From positions 1 through 11,827 of the forward strand of contig CALAXO010000044.1 in the NCBI GenBank assembly GCA_937894955.1: a stretch of 11,827 nucleotides of DNA, in the 5' to 3' direction. Source of the DNA: an uncultured Clostridia bacterium. GTDB lineage: Bacteria; Bacillota; Clostridia; Christensenellales; CAG-138. Below, one piece after another: positions 1 through 6,739 of this stretch; positions within the stretch are counted from its first letter, which is position 1; each line of letters begins with the position of its first letter. A program made the position numbers and the translations under genes. The notes below the pieces were generated by a model, which worked only from the letters and a program-made list of their open reading frames with translations, was not told the origin of the DNA and ran no database searches.

Positions 1-1
1 A

Positions 2-823
2 TCAGTCAATGGAGTGGAGAGCGGCACCGACAGCTGTGGCAAATGCTGCGTTTTCCGGGACGATAAACTCAACGGGATAAAGCGTTTTAAAAAGCTTAAT
101 CATTGGCAAAAGCTCCTGCAACCCGGTCAGAGCACCTGTCAAAATAACTTTTTTTACAGAGGAATTTTTGCAGGCAAAAACCGCAAGGGTCAAAATGGTT
201 TGCAGCACCATATTAACAACGCCGAGAGCAAGATCACAATCGGTTGCGCTGTCTTTTATGTTTGCAAAGTTTGCGGCGGTGATTTCCGAACCCAGCTTTT
301 CAATGTCATTTTGAGAAATATCACCGATTGTAAGGTCAACGCGTGAAAGGCTGCCGCGCTCCGCAAGCGCACAAAGACTCTCATGGTCCGATGCACCGGT
401 AAGCTTTTTACCGAGGCCGACGATGGTGCCGCCGCCGACACCGCTGCCGCCGATGTGGGAATAATCCTTGCCGTGGGCATGAATAAACGCTGTGCCCGTG
501 CCCATGCTCACAACAACCGCTTCATCCAAACCGGCAAGAGCAAGCCCGCCCCGCGCAATCGCGGAAAACTCTTCAATACGCTGAGTCGGAATGCCGTAAA
601 TGTCGCCCGAAAGATAGGATGAGCCGACACCCGTCACAAGTATGCGTTCAACATCGCTGAGCGAGAAATTGTTGGCGTTGATGTAATGTCCCAATGCACC
701 GTAAAGTGAGGTTATTTGATCGTAAGCGCGAACCGTCATTGTTGAAATCAGTTCGCCGCCCGGAGTCAGTCCGACAATTTTTGTCGTTGAACCGCCAACG
801 TCTATTCCGAGAATTATGCTCAT
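2..823 (-). CDS. coaW: Type II pantothenate kinase (CoaW-like)
   Basis: This 273-residue protein should phosphorylate pantothenate, the first step of coenzyme A synthesis, in the cytoplasm. It has the ASKHA-fold signatures of type II PanK: an N-terminal phosphate-binding loop DVGGSTTK (residues 8-15), an acidic EEF at 84-86 near the expected catalytic glutamate, SMGTGTA (about 107-112), and the glycine-rich GGSGVGGGT (about 125-133). A C-terminal LTGALTG segment follows at about 228-234. The length matches the family (S. aureus CoaW is about 267 aa). The frame stays open upstream to 982, but the ATG at 823 is chosen because AGGGAGG sits 7 nt before it and homology-like sequence begins there. 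The stop codon lies at 2-4, so the gene is complete. It is the last of four minus-strand genes and has its own strong promoter and a leader of about 175 nt. BadF/BcrA-type ATPases share this fold, but the motif set and length favour PanK. Confidence 0.88.
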   Translation of the reverse strand: MSIILGIDVGGSTTKIVGLTPGGELISTMTVRAYDQITSLYGALGHYINANNFSLSDVERILVTGVGSSYLSGDIYGIPTQRIEEFSAIARGGLALAGLDEAVVVSMGTGTAFIHAHGKDYSHIGGSGVGGGTIVGLGKKLTGASDHESLCALAERGSLSRVDLTIGDISQNDIEKLGSEITAANFANIKDSATDCDLALGVVNMVLQTILTLAVFACKNSSVKKVILTGALTGLQELLPMIKLFKTLYPVEFIVPENAAFATAVGAALHSID

Positions 824-1000
824 TTGTGTTCCTCCCTGGTTTGCTCGATGCGCAAAATGCGCACCGATCGCGCCGATACATGCGCAGCTTTGCAGAAAAT
901 TCTTAGGTAAACGCTGATTAATCAGCATCAAATACAGCACAGCACCGCCTTGAATTGCTGCCCGCAAATACAGCTTAATCAATCGTTATATCCTGCCGGT
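824..1000 (-). other. Long coaW 5' leader with palindromes, no gene seen
   Basis: The coaW promoter predicts transcription from about position 1000, leaving an untranslated leader of roughly 175 nt. It holds a perfect 14-bp palindrome, GCTGATTAATCAGC, at 913-926. Two copies of the self-complementary TGCGCA, separated by three bases, lie at 849-863, and a third TGCGCA is near 884-890. The coaW frame remains open through part of this leader (to 982, with a TTG start). I see no ribosome binding site or conserved-looking protein there. I recognise no known riboswitch class. Confidence 0.45.
831..837 (-). promoter_or_regulatory. Ribosome binding site deciding the coaW start
   Basis: On the minus strand AGGGAGG lies 7 nt upstream of the ATG at 823. 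It is the only good Shine-Dalgarno in this frame. It decides for the internal ATG and against the longer open frame reaching 982. Confidence 0.8.
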
Positions 1001-1006
1001 GTAGCC

Positions 1007-1035
1007 ATTATAAAGCATTAATGCCGTATTGTAAA
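1007..1035 (-). promoter_or_regulatory. Sigma-A-type promoter for coaW
   Basis: Read on the minus strand, TTTACA (1030-1035) and a perfect TATAAT (1007-1012) are separated by exactly 17 bp. Transcription would begin near position 1000, heading to coaW. The match is 11 of 12 bases with ideal spacing. Confidence 0.75.
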
Positions 1036-1059
1036 GACCAAAATCCCGTCATTCAACAT

Positions 1060-1092
1060 CACCCCCTGTCTGCTTTTCGCAGGCGGGGGGTG
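1060..1092 (-). terminator. Strong GC-rich hairpin, possible terminator
   Basis: A 14-bp stem with two G:T wobbles closes a 5-nt loop. The arms are 1060-1073 and 1079-1092, with the ACCCCC/GGGGGT block at the base. It sits between the DUF1858 gene and the coaW promoter, where a terminator would be expected. Neither strand shows a good T-run after the stem, so intrinsic termination is not certain. It could be a transcript-stabilising or rho-assisted structure. Confidence 0.4.
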
Positions 1093-1124
1093 TACAGGTT
1101 GTGTAATCGGAATAGATTTGAGAC

Positions 1125-1151
1125 AATCTCCGAAAGACTGTTCGGGAGATT
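1125..1151 (-). terminator. Hairpin at the DUF1858 stop codon, possible terminator
   Basis: Arms AATCTCCGAA (1125-1134) and TTCGGGAGATT (1141-1151) pair with a single bulged G and a 6-nt loop. The stem begins at the stop codon of the upstream minus-strand gene. The bases that follow in the direction of transcription are only moderately T-rich (GTCTCAAATCT), so it is a weak intrinsic terminator candidate. Confidence 0.45.
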
Positions 1152-1350
1152 ATTTGTTTTCGAGGTATTCGTTGATTTTTTCAACGAGAGCGTCGCAGTC
1201 GATGCCATGGACGCCGCAGGCCTGTTCAAGGTCTTCGCCGCTTGCCATGACGCAGCCGAGGCAATGCATACCGCTCTCCATGAGGATATTTGCAATGCCG
1301 TAATCAGTTCTGAGAATTTCTTCGATAGTCATCTTTTTGTTGACAGCCAT
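1150..1350 (-). CDS. DUF1858 (hybrid-cluster-protein-associated redox disulfide) domain protein
   Basis: This complete 66-residue protein belongs to the small DUF1858/TIGR03980 family. A short helical N-terminus (TIEEILRTDYG) leads to the diagnostic HCLGC motif (residues 29-33, cysteines 30 and 33). The segment ASGEDLEQACGVHGID follows, with further cysteines at 45 and 52. The family is thought to act as a small redox or disulfide partner and sometimes accompanies hybrid cluster protein; the precise role is not established. The ATG at 1350 has an AGGAGAT ribosome binding site about 8 nt upstream. It lies 85 bp after pyrG on the same strand with no convincing promoter or terminator between, so it may be read through from pyrG. 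Nothing in the context ties it to either neighbour's pathway. Confidence 0.88.
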   Translation of the reverse strand: MAVNKKMTIEEILRTDYGIANILMESGMHCLGCVMASGEDLEQACGVHGIDCDALVEKINEYLENK

Positions 1351-1435
1351 TATTGTTATCTCCTGTTCAAAAATATTTTTTTATTGTCGGCAGAAGCGGG
1401 GAAAAATATTCGCCGCCCTGTGCGAGAATACGTTT

Positions 1436-3052
1436 TTATTCGGCCTTTGAGGCGTATTTAACCGCAGCTTCGATGAAACCGGTAAACAGCGGGTGTGCAT
1501 TATCGGGACGGGACTTGAATTCCGGGTGGAATTGTACCGCAACGAACCACGGGTGGTTTGCGGCTTCAACGATTTCCATAAGACCGCGGCGTGGGTTCCA
1601 TCCGGTAAAACGAAGCCCCACATCGACAAAGTCCTGAAGGTATTCGTTGTTGAACTCGTAGCGGTGGCGGTGGCGTTCGTGAACCTCTTCCTTGCCGTAG
1701 TGCTTTGCTGCAAGGCTGCCGGGTTCAAGACGGCAGGTATAGCTGCCGAGGCGCAGTGTGCCGCCGATGCGTTCAAGGTTGTTGACTTGATCTTCCATCA
1801 GTGCGATAACAGGGTGCTTTGTGTTGAAGTCAAATTCGGTGGAATTTGCATCTTTCCAGCCGAGAATGTGGCGTGCATATTCGATTACGGCGATTTGCAT
1901 ACCGAGGCAGATACCGAAATAAGGTATGTTGTGTTCCCGTGCATAACGGGAAGCTATCATCATGCCTTCAACCCCGCGTTCGCCGAAACCGCCGGGAACA
2001 AGAATGCCGTCCACATCCGCAAGGATCGCGTTCGGATCATCGTGTTCAAGTTCTTCTGCCGCGATCCACTTGATGTTGACTCTTGCATCGTTTGCAATGC
2101 CGCTGTGTTCCAATGCTTCGGCAACGGAAAGATAGGCATCGTGCAGCTCAACGTATTTGCCGACGAGAGCAATGGTGCATTCCTTGGTGGGCTTGAGTGC
2201 GGATTCAACCATTTCACGCCAATTGGCAAGATCGGGCTCGCGCTGTTCAAGCGCAAGCTTTTTGAGCACGACGCTGCAAAGGCCGCGTTCTTCAAGCATG
2301 AGGGGAACATCATAGAGAGAACGGGCGTTAAGGTTTTCAATAACGCATTCTTCCGCAACGTTGCAGAACAGCCCGATCTTTGCACGGATGCTGCGAATGA
2401 GCGGATAATCACTGCGGCAAACGAGGACATCGGGCTGAATGCCGATGCTTTGCAGCTCCTTAACGGAATGCTGAGTGGGTTTTGTCTTCAGCTCACCGGA
2501 TGCGGAAAGGTACGGAATGAGCGTAACATGGATAAAACAGCATTGATTCTGCGCAAGCTGAGTTTTAAGCTGGCGAATAGCCTCAAGGAAGGGCTGGGAT
2601 TCAATGTCGCCGACGGTTCCGCCGATTTCAACAAGCATTATCTCGGGTTGGATCGCGTTGATGGCTTTCTTGATGCGGAGCTTGATTTCATCCGTGATAT
2701 GCGGAATCACCTGCACCGTGCCGCCCTGGTAGCCGCCGCGGCGTTCGCGGTCGAGAACTGCGGAATAAATCTGTCCGGTGGTGGTGTTGTTGAGCTTTGT
2801 GAGCTCTTCGTTAATAAAACGCTCGTAATGGCCGATGTCCAGATCGGTCTCTGCTCCGTCATCGGTCACGAAAACTTCGCCGTGCTGATAGGGGTTCATC
2901 GTTCCCGGGTCAACATTGAGATAGGGGTCGAGCTTCATAATCGATACGCTGTAGCCCCTTGCTTTCAACAGCCTGCCCAATGCGGCGGCGGTGATGCCTT
3001 TGCCCAGCGAGGAAACTACGCCCCCGGTAACGAAAATCAGCTTGGTGTCCAT
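1436..3052 (-). CDS. pyrG: CTP synthase (glutamine hydrolysing)
   Basis: CTP synthase converts UTP, ATP and glutamine to CTP in the cytoplasm, the last step of pyrimidine nucleotide synthesis. The 538-residue protein has the N-terminal synthetase (amidoligase) domain with the loop GGVVSSLGKG (10-19), a DPYLNVDPGTM segment (42-52) and VEIGGTVGDIE (141-151). The C-terminal class I glutamine amidotransferase domain shows the oxyanion region GGFGERG (354-360), nucleophile Cys382 in GICLGMQ, and His509/Glu511 in FHPEF. All catalytic positions are present and the length is normal (E. coli 545 aa). The ATG at 3050-3052 is supported by AGGAGG 5 nt upstream. The gene has its own strong promoter and a roughly 90-nt leader with an extended hairpin. 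The initiating bases do not look like the GGG-start reiterative attenuator known for Bacillus pyrG. Confidence 0.98.
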   Translation of the reverse strand: MDTKLIFVTGGVVSSLGKGITAAALGRLLKARGYSVSIMKLDPYLNVDPGTMNPYQHGEVFVTDDGAETDLDIGHYERFINEELTKLNNTTTGQIYSAVLDRERRGGYQGGTVQVIPHITDEIKLRIKKAINAIQPEIMLVEIGGTVGDIESQPFLEAIRQLKTQLAQNQCCFIHVTLIPYLSASGELKTKPTQHSVKELQSIGIQPDVLVCRSDYPLIRSIRAKIGLFCNVAEECVIENLNARSLYDVPLMLEERGLCSVVLKKLALEQREPDLANWREMVESALKPTKECTIALVGKYVELHDAYLSVAEALEHSGIANDARVNIKWIAAEELEHDDPNAILADVDGILVPGGFGERGVEGMMIASRYAREHNIPYFGICLGMQIAVIEYARHILGWKDANSTEFDFNTKHPVIALMEDQVNNLERIGGTLRLGSYTCRLEPGSLAAKHYGKEEVHERHRHRYEFNNEYLQDFVDVGLRFTGWNPRRGLMEIVEAANHPWFVAVQFHPEFKSRPDNAHPLFTGFIEAAVKYASKAE

Positions 3053-3057
3053 GTGTT

Positions 3058-3063
3058 CCTCCT
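3058..3063 (-). promoter_or_regulatory. pyrG ribosome binding site
   Basis: A perfect AGGAGG on the minus strand ends 5 nt before the pyrG ATG. It fixes the start and lies just downstream of the leader hairpin. Confidence 0.8.
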
Positions 3064-3079
3064 GAATATAAAATCGTCA

Positions 3080-3128
3080 ATGCACCGCAGAAGGAACGCG
3101 GAGAACACTCCGCGCCGCTGCGGCACAC
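3080..3128 (-). promoter_or_regulatory. Extended hairpin in the pyrG leader (possible attenuator)
   Basis: In the predicted pyrG 5' leader an 11-bp outer stem (3080-3090 with 3118-3128, including wobbles) encloses a perfect 7-bp CGCGGAG/CTCCGCG stem (3097-3103 with 3108-3114) with a 4-nt loop. On the transcript the structure is followed by GACGATTTTATATT and then the AGGAGG of pyrG. A short T-run so close after the stem would fit a weak attenuator. A purely stabilising or translation-tuning role is equally possible. No competing antiterminator arm was identified. Confidence 0.4.
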
Positions 3129-3149
3129 AATAACTGTCCATTGAATAAT

Positions 3150-3177
3150 ATTATAGTTAAAACCCGCCGCGTTTCAA
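3150..3177 (-). promoter_or_regulatory. Sigma-A-type promoter for pyrG
   Basis: On the minus strand TTGAAA (3172-3177) and a perfect TATAAT (3150-3155) are 16 bp apart. Transcription should start near 3142, giving a leader of about 90 nt before pyrG. The spacer contains one arm of the glgP-end inverted repeat. Confidence 0.75.
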
Positions 3178-3229
3178 GTCCTATATGCGAATAAAATCCG
3201 ATATAATTTTTCGCATCTTTCCGCGGCGG
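3164..3229 (-). terminator. Two-tier hairpin after glgP, probable terminator
   Basis: A perfect 8-bp GC-only outer stem (CCGCCGCG 3164-3171 with CGCGGCGG 3222-3229) encloses a perfect 7-bp inner stem (ATGCGAA 3185-3191 with TTCGCAT 3210-3216). On the minus strand it begins about 24 nt after the glgP stop and is followed by GTTTTAA, a short T-run. The position suits a glgP terminator. The loop regions are large for a classic intrinsic terminator, so confidence is moderate. Its 3' arm overlaps the pyrG promoter spacer. Confidence 0.5.
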
Positions 3230-3253
3230 AGAAAAAACTGTTTCGGTGCTGCA

Positions 3254-5659
3254 TTATTCTTCCGCCGGTATCGGGCGGATATGCCAGAGTTCTTCAGAAT
3301 ACTCCCGAATTGTTCTGTCGCTTGAAAACTTGCCGGAGTTTACGGTGTTCATAAGACATTTTCGCGCAAATGCCGACTCATCCGCCGTATCGTAAATCGC
3401 ACGGAGCTTGGTTTCAATATAGCCTTCAAGATCATACAGATTGAAGTAATAGTCCGGTTTGCGCCAATCGCCCGTCAAAAGGGAGTTGTAAACTTCCGTA
3501 AATACTCGACGCGCCTCTTCTTTTGCTCCCGAATCCTGCGGAAGTGTGTAAACGGCATTCAGAATGCTGTCGTCAACAAGGGAATCAACCGCGCGGCGCA
3601 CGACGGGGCTGCTTTCGTAAACGGCGCGTGGATTGTAATGCGGGCGGAGGCGGGTCAGCTCCTCGACTCTTGCACCGAAGATATAGTTGTTTTCCTCGCC
3701 GGCGCACTCGACGATTTCGATATTTGCGCCGTCATATGTTCCGAGAGTTACGGCACCGTTTATCATGAACTTCATGTTGCCCGTGCCGCTCGCCTCGGTT
3801 CCGGCAGCAGAGATCTGCTCGGAAATATCTGCGGCGGGGATGATATGCTCGGCATAGGAACAATTGTAATTTGAAACGAACACAACCCGCAGTTTATCGC
3901 GAACGATAGGGTCGCTGTTGATGCAGCGCGCAAGCTCGTTGATGTATTTAATGATGTTCTTCGCCATTATGTAACCCGGAGCTGCCTTTGCACCGAAAAT
4001 GAATGCGGCGGGGGGCATGTCGGAAAGCCGTCCTTCCTTAAGCTCGCGATAGATATGCACAATGCTGAGCGCGTTCATAAGCTGCCGCTTGTACTCATGC
4101 ATGCGCTTCACCTGAATATCAAAAACGAACTCCGGAGGAATTTCAACACCCTCCTTATGAAGAATGATATCGGAGAGTTTACGCTTGGCTTCGCGTTTGA
4201 CGGCAATGAAACCTCGAATAAGCTCATCGTCTATCATGGGTTCAAGCTTTTTAAGCTCGTACAGGTCGGTCAAGAAGCCGTAGCCGATGCGGCTTCCGAT
4301 AAGGGTGGAAAGCTCAGGGTTGCAAAGCCCGAGAAAGCGGCGCTGAGTCACGCCGTTTGTCTTGTTTTGGAAGCGCTCGGGATAAACATCATACCAATCC
4401 TTAAGCACTTCGGTGCGCAGCAACCCGGAATGGATCTTCGCAACGCCGTTGACGTATGAGGAAACAAAGGTTGCAAGCCTTGCCATATGAATCCGTCCGT
4501 CGGCAACGATGTACATTGAGTTTATCTTTTCCTGCGGCAGCCCGCGGGAAGTCAGTTCGCGGTGCAGCGCATCGTTGATGCGGAAGATGATATCGAGAAT
4601 ATTCGGAATAACGCTGCGGAAAAGTTCGCAATCCCATGTTTCGAGTGCCTCGCTCATGAGCGTGTGGTTTGTGTAGCTGAATGTGTGCTGCGCAATGTCC
4701 AGTGCTTCGTCAAAACTTTTGCCCTCGTTCATAAGCAGACGGACAAGCTCCGGAATGCTGACCGTCGGATGCGTGTCATTAAGCTGTATTGCGTTCATCT
4801 CCGCAAAATTATCAACCGTGCCGAAAACACGCTTGTGGCGGCGGAGAATGTCGCCGAGCGATGCGGCGGACAGGAAATACTGCTGCTTCAGGCGCAGGCG
4901 TTTGCCCTCGTATGTGCTGTCATTGGGATAAAGCACACGCGTAATGTCCTCAACGGCATTCTTTTCGCGGACGGAAAGCGCGTATTCCTGCGAATTGAAC
5001 GCGGCAAAATCAAATTCCTCCTCCGCTTCGCTCTGAAACAGGCGGAGAGTGCCGATTGTTGAAGTGTTGAAACCGATTACGGGCATGTCATAGGGCACGG
5101 CGAGTACACGCCTGTCCGCAAATTCAACAACAATGGTTTTATCATCGCGTCTGCGGCTCCACGGATCTCCCTGTTTTTGCCAATCGTCCGCACGCTCAAC
5201 CTGAAAGCCGTTTAAAAAGCTCTGCTTAAACAAACCGAATTTGTAGCGGATGCCGTATCCGTCCAGCGGAAAGTCGTGAGTCGCCGCGCTGTCAAGAAAA
5301 CATGCCGCAAGCCTGCCCAGCCCTCCGTTGCCGAGAGCGCAGTCCTCAATGGATTCCATAATGTTGATGTCAACTCCGCGCAGAGCAAGCAGACGAGATA
5401 CTTCCGGCAAAAGATTCAACACGAACAGATTGTTGAAAATCATTCGCCCGGTTAGATATTCGGCGGAAAGGTAGTACGCCCTCCGCCCCGTTTCACGATT
5501 GCGGCGGCTCCTGCGCCAATCATCTGCAACGGCATACATCACCGCACCGGAAAGTGCGCGGTGCAGCTGCTTCGCATCCGCCTCGTTTATGTTTATCTGA
5601 TAGTCGCTGCGCAGAATATCCTCTGCGCGCCTGATGATCCCTTTTGCATCCATAAGCAT
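3254..5659 (-). CDS. glgP: Glycogen/starch/alpha-glucan phosphorylase
   Basis: This GT35 enzyme releases glucose-1-phosphate from alpha-1,4-glucans by phosphorolysis, using pyridoxal phosphate, in the cytoplasm. The 801-residue protein spans the full family length. It shows the N-terminal AYYLSAEYLTGR (61-72) and EDCALGNGGLGRLAACFLDS (105-124). The glucan-site region QLNDTHPTVSIPEL (292-305) follows, then QVKRMHEYKRQ (516-526). The PLP-binding signature EASGTGNMKFMING (622-634) contains the Schiff-base lysine at about residue 630. No key residue is missing. Two ATGs are possible, at 5659 and 5653. Neither has a strong ribosome binding site (a weak CGGAA precedes them), so the start is uncertain by two residues. 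No other glycogen gene lies in the window, so it stands alone with its own extended -10 promoter and a probable terminator. Confidence 0.97.
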   Translation of the reverse strand: MLMDAKGIIRRAEDILRSDYQININEADAKQLHRALSGAVMYAVADDWRRSRRNRETGRRAYYLSAEYLTGRMIFNNLFVLNLLPEVSRLLALRGVDINIMESIEDCALGNGGLGRLAACFLDSAATHDFPLDGYGIRYKFGLFKQSFLNGFQVERADDWQKQGDPWSRRRDDKTIVVEFADRRVLAVPYDMPVIGFNTSTIGTLRLFQSEAEEEFDFAAFNSQEYALSVREKNAVEDITRVLYPNDSTYEGKRLRLKQQYFLSAASLGDILRRHKRVFGTVDNFAEMNAIQLNDTHPTVSIPELVRLLMNEGKSFDEALDIAQHTFSYTNHTLMSEALETWDCELFRSVIPNILDIIFRINDALHRELTSRGLPQEKINSMYIVADGRIHMARLATFVSSYVNGVAKIHSGLLRTEVLKDWYDVYPERFQNKTNGVTQRRFLGLCNPELSTLIGSRIGYGFLTDLYELKKLEPMIDDELIRGFIAVKREAKRKLSDIILHKEGVEIPPEFVFDIQVKRMHEYKRQLMNALSIVHIYRELKEGRLSDMPPAAFIFGAKAAPGYIMAKNIIKYINELARCINSDPIVRDKLRVVFVSNYNCSYAEHIIPAADISEQISAAGTEASGTGNMKFMINGAVTLGTYDGANIEIVECAGEENNYIFGARVEELTRLRPHYNPRAVYESSPVVRRAVDSLVDDSILNAVYTLPQDSGAKEEARRVFTEVYNSLLTGDWRKPDYYFNLYDLEGYIETKLRAIYDTADESAFARKCLMNTVNSGKFSSDRTIREYSEELWHIRPIPAEE

Positions 5660-5688
5660 GATTCCGTTACCCGTGGCTCTCGGCTGCC

Positions 5689-5704
5689 CGAAAGCGTCCT
5701 TTCG
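5689..5704 (-). repeat. Small hairpin in glgP leader
   Basis: CGAAAG (5689-5694) and CTTTCG (5699-5704) form a perfect 6-bp stem with a 4-nt loop in the approximately 60-nt glgP leader. No specific role can be assigned. Confidence 0.35.
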
Positions 5705-5728
5705 CGGTCTGATTAATGTTTTCAGCTT

Positions 5729-5757
5729 ATTATACCATATGCGGCGCGATTAGGTAA
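5729..5757 (-). promoter_or_regulatory. Extended -10 promoter for glgP
   Basis: On the minus strand a perfect TATAAT (5729-5734) is directly preceded by TGG, giving an extended -10 (TGnTATAAT). TTACCT (5752-5757) lies 17 bp upstream as a poor -35. Transcription would begin near 5722, about 60 nt before glgP. Confidence 0.65.
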
Positions 5758-5815
5758 GTACCGGGTGACGGGAGATGATGATGAAACAAATATAATAAAT
5801 ATATCATCTGCATAT

Positions 5816-5844
5816 TTGCTTTTAACGCTTAAGTGTGTTATAAT
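5816..5844 (+). promoter_or_regulatory. Sigma-A-type promoter for the zinc-ribbon/TPR gene
   Basis: TTGCTT (5816-5821) and a perfect TATAAT (5839-5844) are separated by 17 bp on the plus strand. Transcription would begin near 5851 and reach the gene at 6080 after a leader of about 230 nt. This promoter and the glgP promoter point away from each other. Confidence 0.65.
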
Positions 5845-5850
5845 ACATTT

Positions 5851-6079
5851 GTATTTGAATGTTCTTTTTTTGAGCTTTTTTCGTAAAGAGCCTTGGTTTT
5901 GTATCTTTTGCAAAAACAGTTTGAGTCGGTCTTCTTCAAAAATAGTTGTCAGCCTGTTAATGCAAGAACCAATCCTGTGTTCGGACGCGAACACAATGAA
6001 CTGTCTAACGAATGCAGGCACAACTTTTCTCAATGTATCTGCAAAAACAAATCTGATTAAATAATGTACGAGGTGTAAA
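5851..6079 (+). other. AT-rich leader without a recognised gene
   Basis: This stretch is rich in T-runs (a T7 and a T6 near 5861-5880). It holds a perfect 8-bp inverted repeat at 5976-5995. An open frame of 99 codons crosses it on the plus strand (5765-6064). It starts upstream of the promoter and has no ribosome binding site or protein-like composition, so I do not call it. No riboswitch or small RNA class was recognised. The gene at 6080 is preceded by a GAGGTG ribosome binding site. Confidence 0.4.
5976..5995. repeat. Perfect 8-bp inverted repeat with 4-nt loop
   Basis: TGTGTTCG, a GACG spacer, then CGAACACA. It could act as an operator-like dyad in DNA or as a tetraloop hairpin in the leader RNA of the downstream gene. 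No T-run follows, so it is not a terminator. Confidence 0.55.
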
Positions 6080-6739
6080 ATGAAATGCACATCCTGTGGT
6101 TCCGAAAACGTTGTTTTCATGAAATTTAACGGCAAATGGCAGTGCACGGACTGCGGTGCAGCGTTTAATGCCGCACCGAGTTCGTCTGCAAACAGCGTGC
6201 TCAATTCGCGTCGAAACAATTCCGCGGCAGCGGGAACGGTCGCGAGCGACGCAAGCATAAACTCCGCTTCCGCACCATCGGAAGTGGAGAGACTCACGGA
6301 GGAGATAGCTAAGAGCTGCGATGAATTGCAGTCGCTGCTTTCAACTTTCACTGATATTAATGAACTGTGTGCAGTAGAGAACAAAATACTGTCGCTCAGC
6401 GAACAAATTGTAAAAATTGATGGAAACAACCCGTATTCAAAACTGCTGTATTGCCACCAACTGGTGGGACTTGCAGAGAATGAGATTCCGCATGATAAAA
6501 AGATTGCCATGGGCTGCTTAGAGAAATGCTATGAGATGATGCATGAAATTAATCCTAACGACATAACCTTGGCAAGCAAGTTGAATATGGAATTGGTTTT
6601 CTATTCCGGGCTGTGCAGATATTATTCCGAGGACGGAGATCTCAGCGAGGCAATAAGACTCGGCAAAATTGCGCTCGAGTCCGGAATAGAATTGGTTCAT
6701 GAAAAAACGAATGAAAAGAGAGCTTGTTCGGGCTTGTGA
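6080..6739 (+). CDS. 5' fragment: zinc-ribbon domain protein, hypothetical
   Basis: As it stands the first frame encodes 219 residues. It opens with KCTSCGSEN and KWQCTDCGAAF, two CxxC knuckles of a zinc ribbon (Cys3/6/22/25). A Ser/Ala-rich linker (about 30-70) and helical sequence follow. The segment SGLCRYYSEDGDLSEAIRLGKIALESG looks like one TPR repeat. The ATG at 6080 follows GAGGTG by 6 nt. The last six codons (after the A4 run near 6714) are out of frame with the rest of the gene and do not look native. No signal peptide or membrane segment is seen. It should be read as the N-terminal part of the disrupted gene ending at 7469. Confidence 0.65.
   Translation: MKCTSCGSENVVFMKFNGKWQCTDCGAAFNAAPSSSANSVLNSRRNNSAAAGTVASDASINSASAPSEVERLTEEIAKSCDELQSLLSTFTDINELCAVENKILSLSEQIVKIDGNNPYSKLLYCHQLVGLAENEIPHDKKIAMGCLEKCYEMMHEINPNDITLASKLNMELVFYSGLCRYYSEDGDLSEAIRLGKIALESGIELVHEKTNEKRACSGL

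Noticed and set aside
849..890. Repeated TGCGCA units as a CRISPR or tandem repeat array
   Set aside because: Only three hexamers with irregular spacing; no regular repeat-spacer structure.
824..982. N-terminal extension of coaW
   Set aside because: The frame is open to a TTG at 982, but the internal ATG at 823 has a strong ribosome binding site and begins the conserved protein.
1493..3133. 546-codon open frame antisense to pyrG
   Set aside because: It is a mirror of the clearly identified pyrG, has no ribosome binding site and resembles no family; it arises from codon bias of the real gene.
5765..6064. 99-codon plus-strand frame in the leader of the zinc-ribbon gene
   Set aside because: Starts before the promoter, lacks a ribosome binding site and shows no family resemblance.
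5722..6510. 262-codon minus-strand frame upstream of glgP
   Set aside because: It spans two promoter regions and the antisense of the zinc-ribbon gene, with no start signal; not a credible protein.
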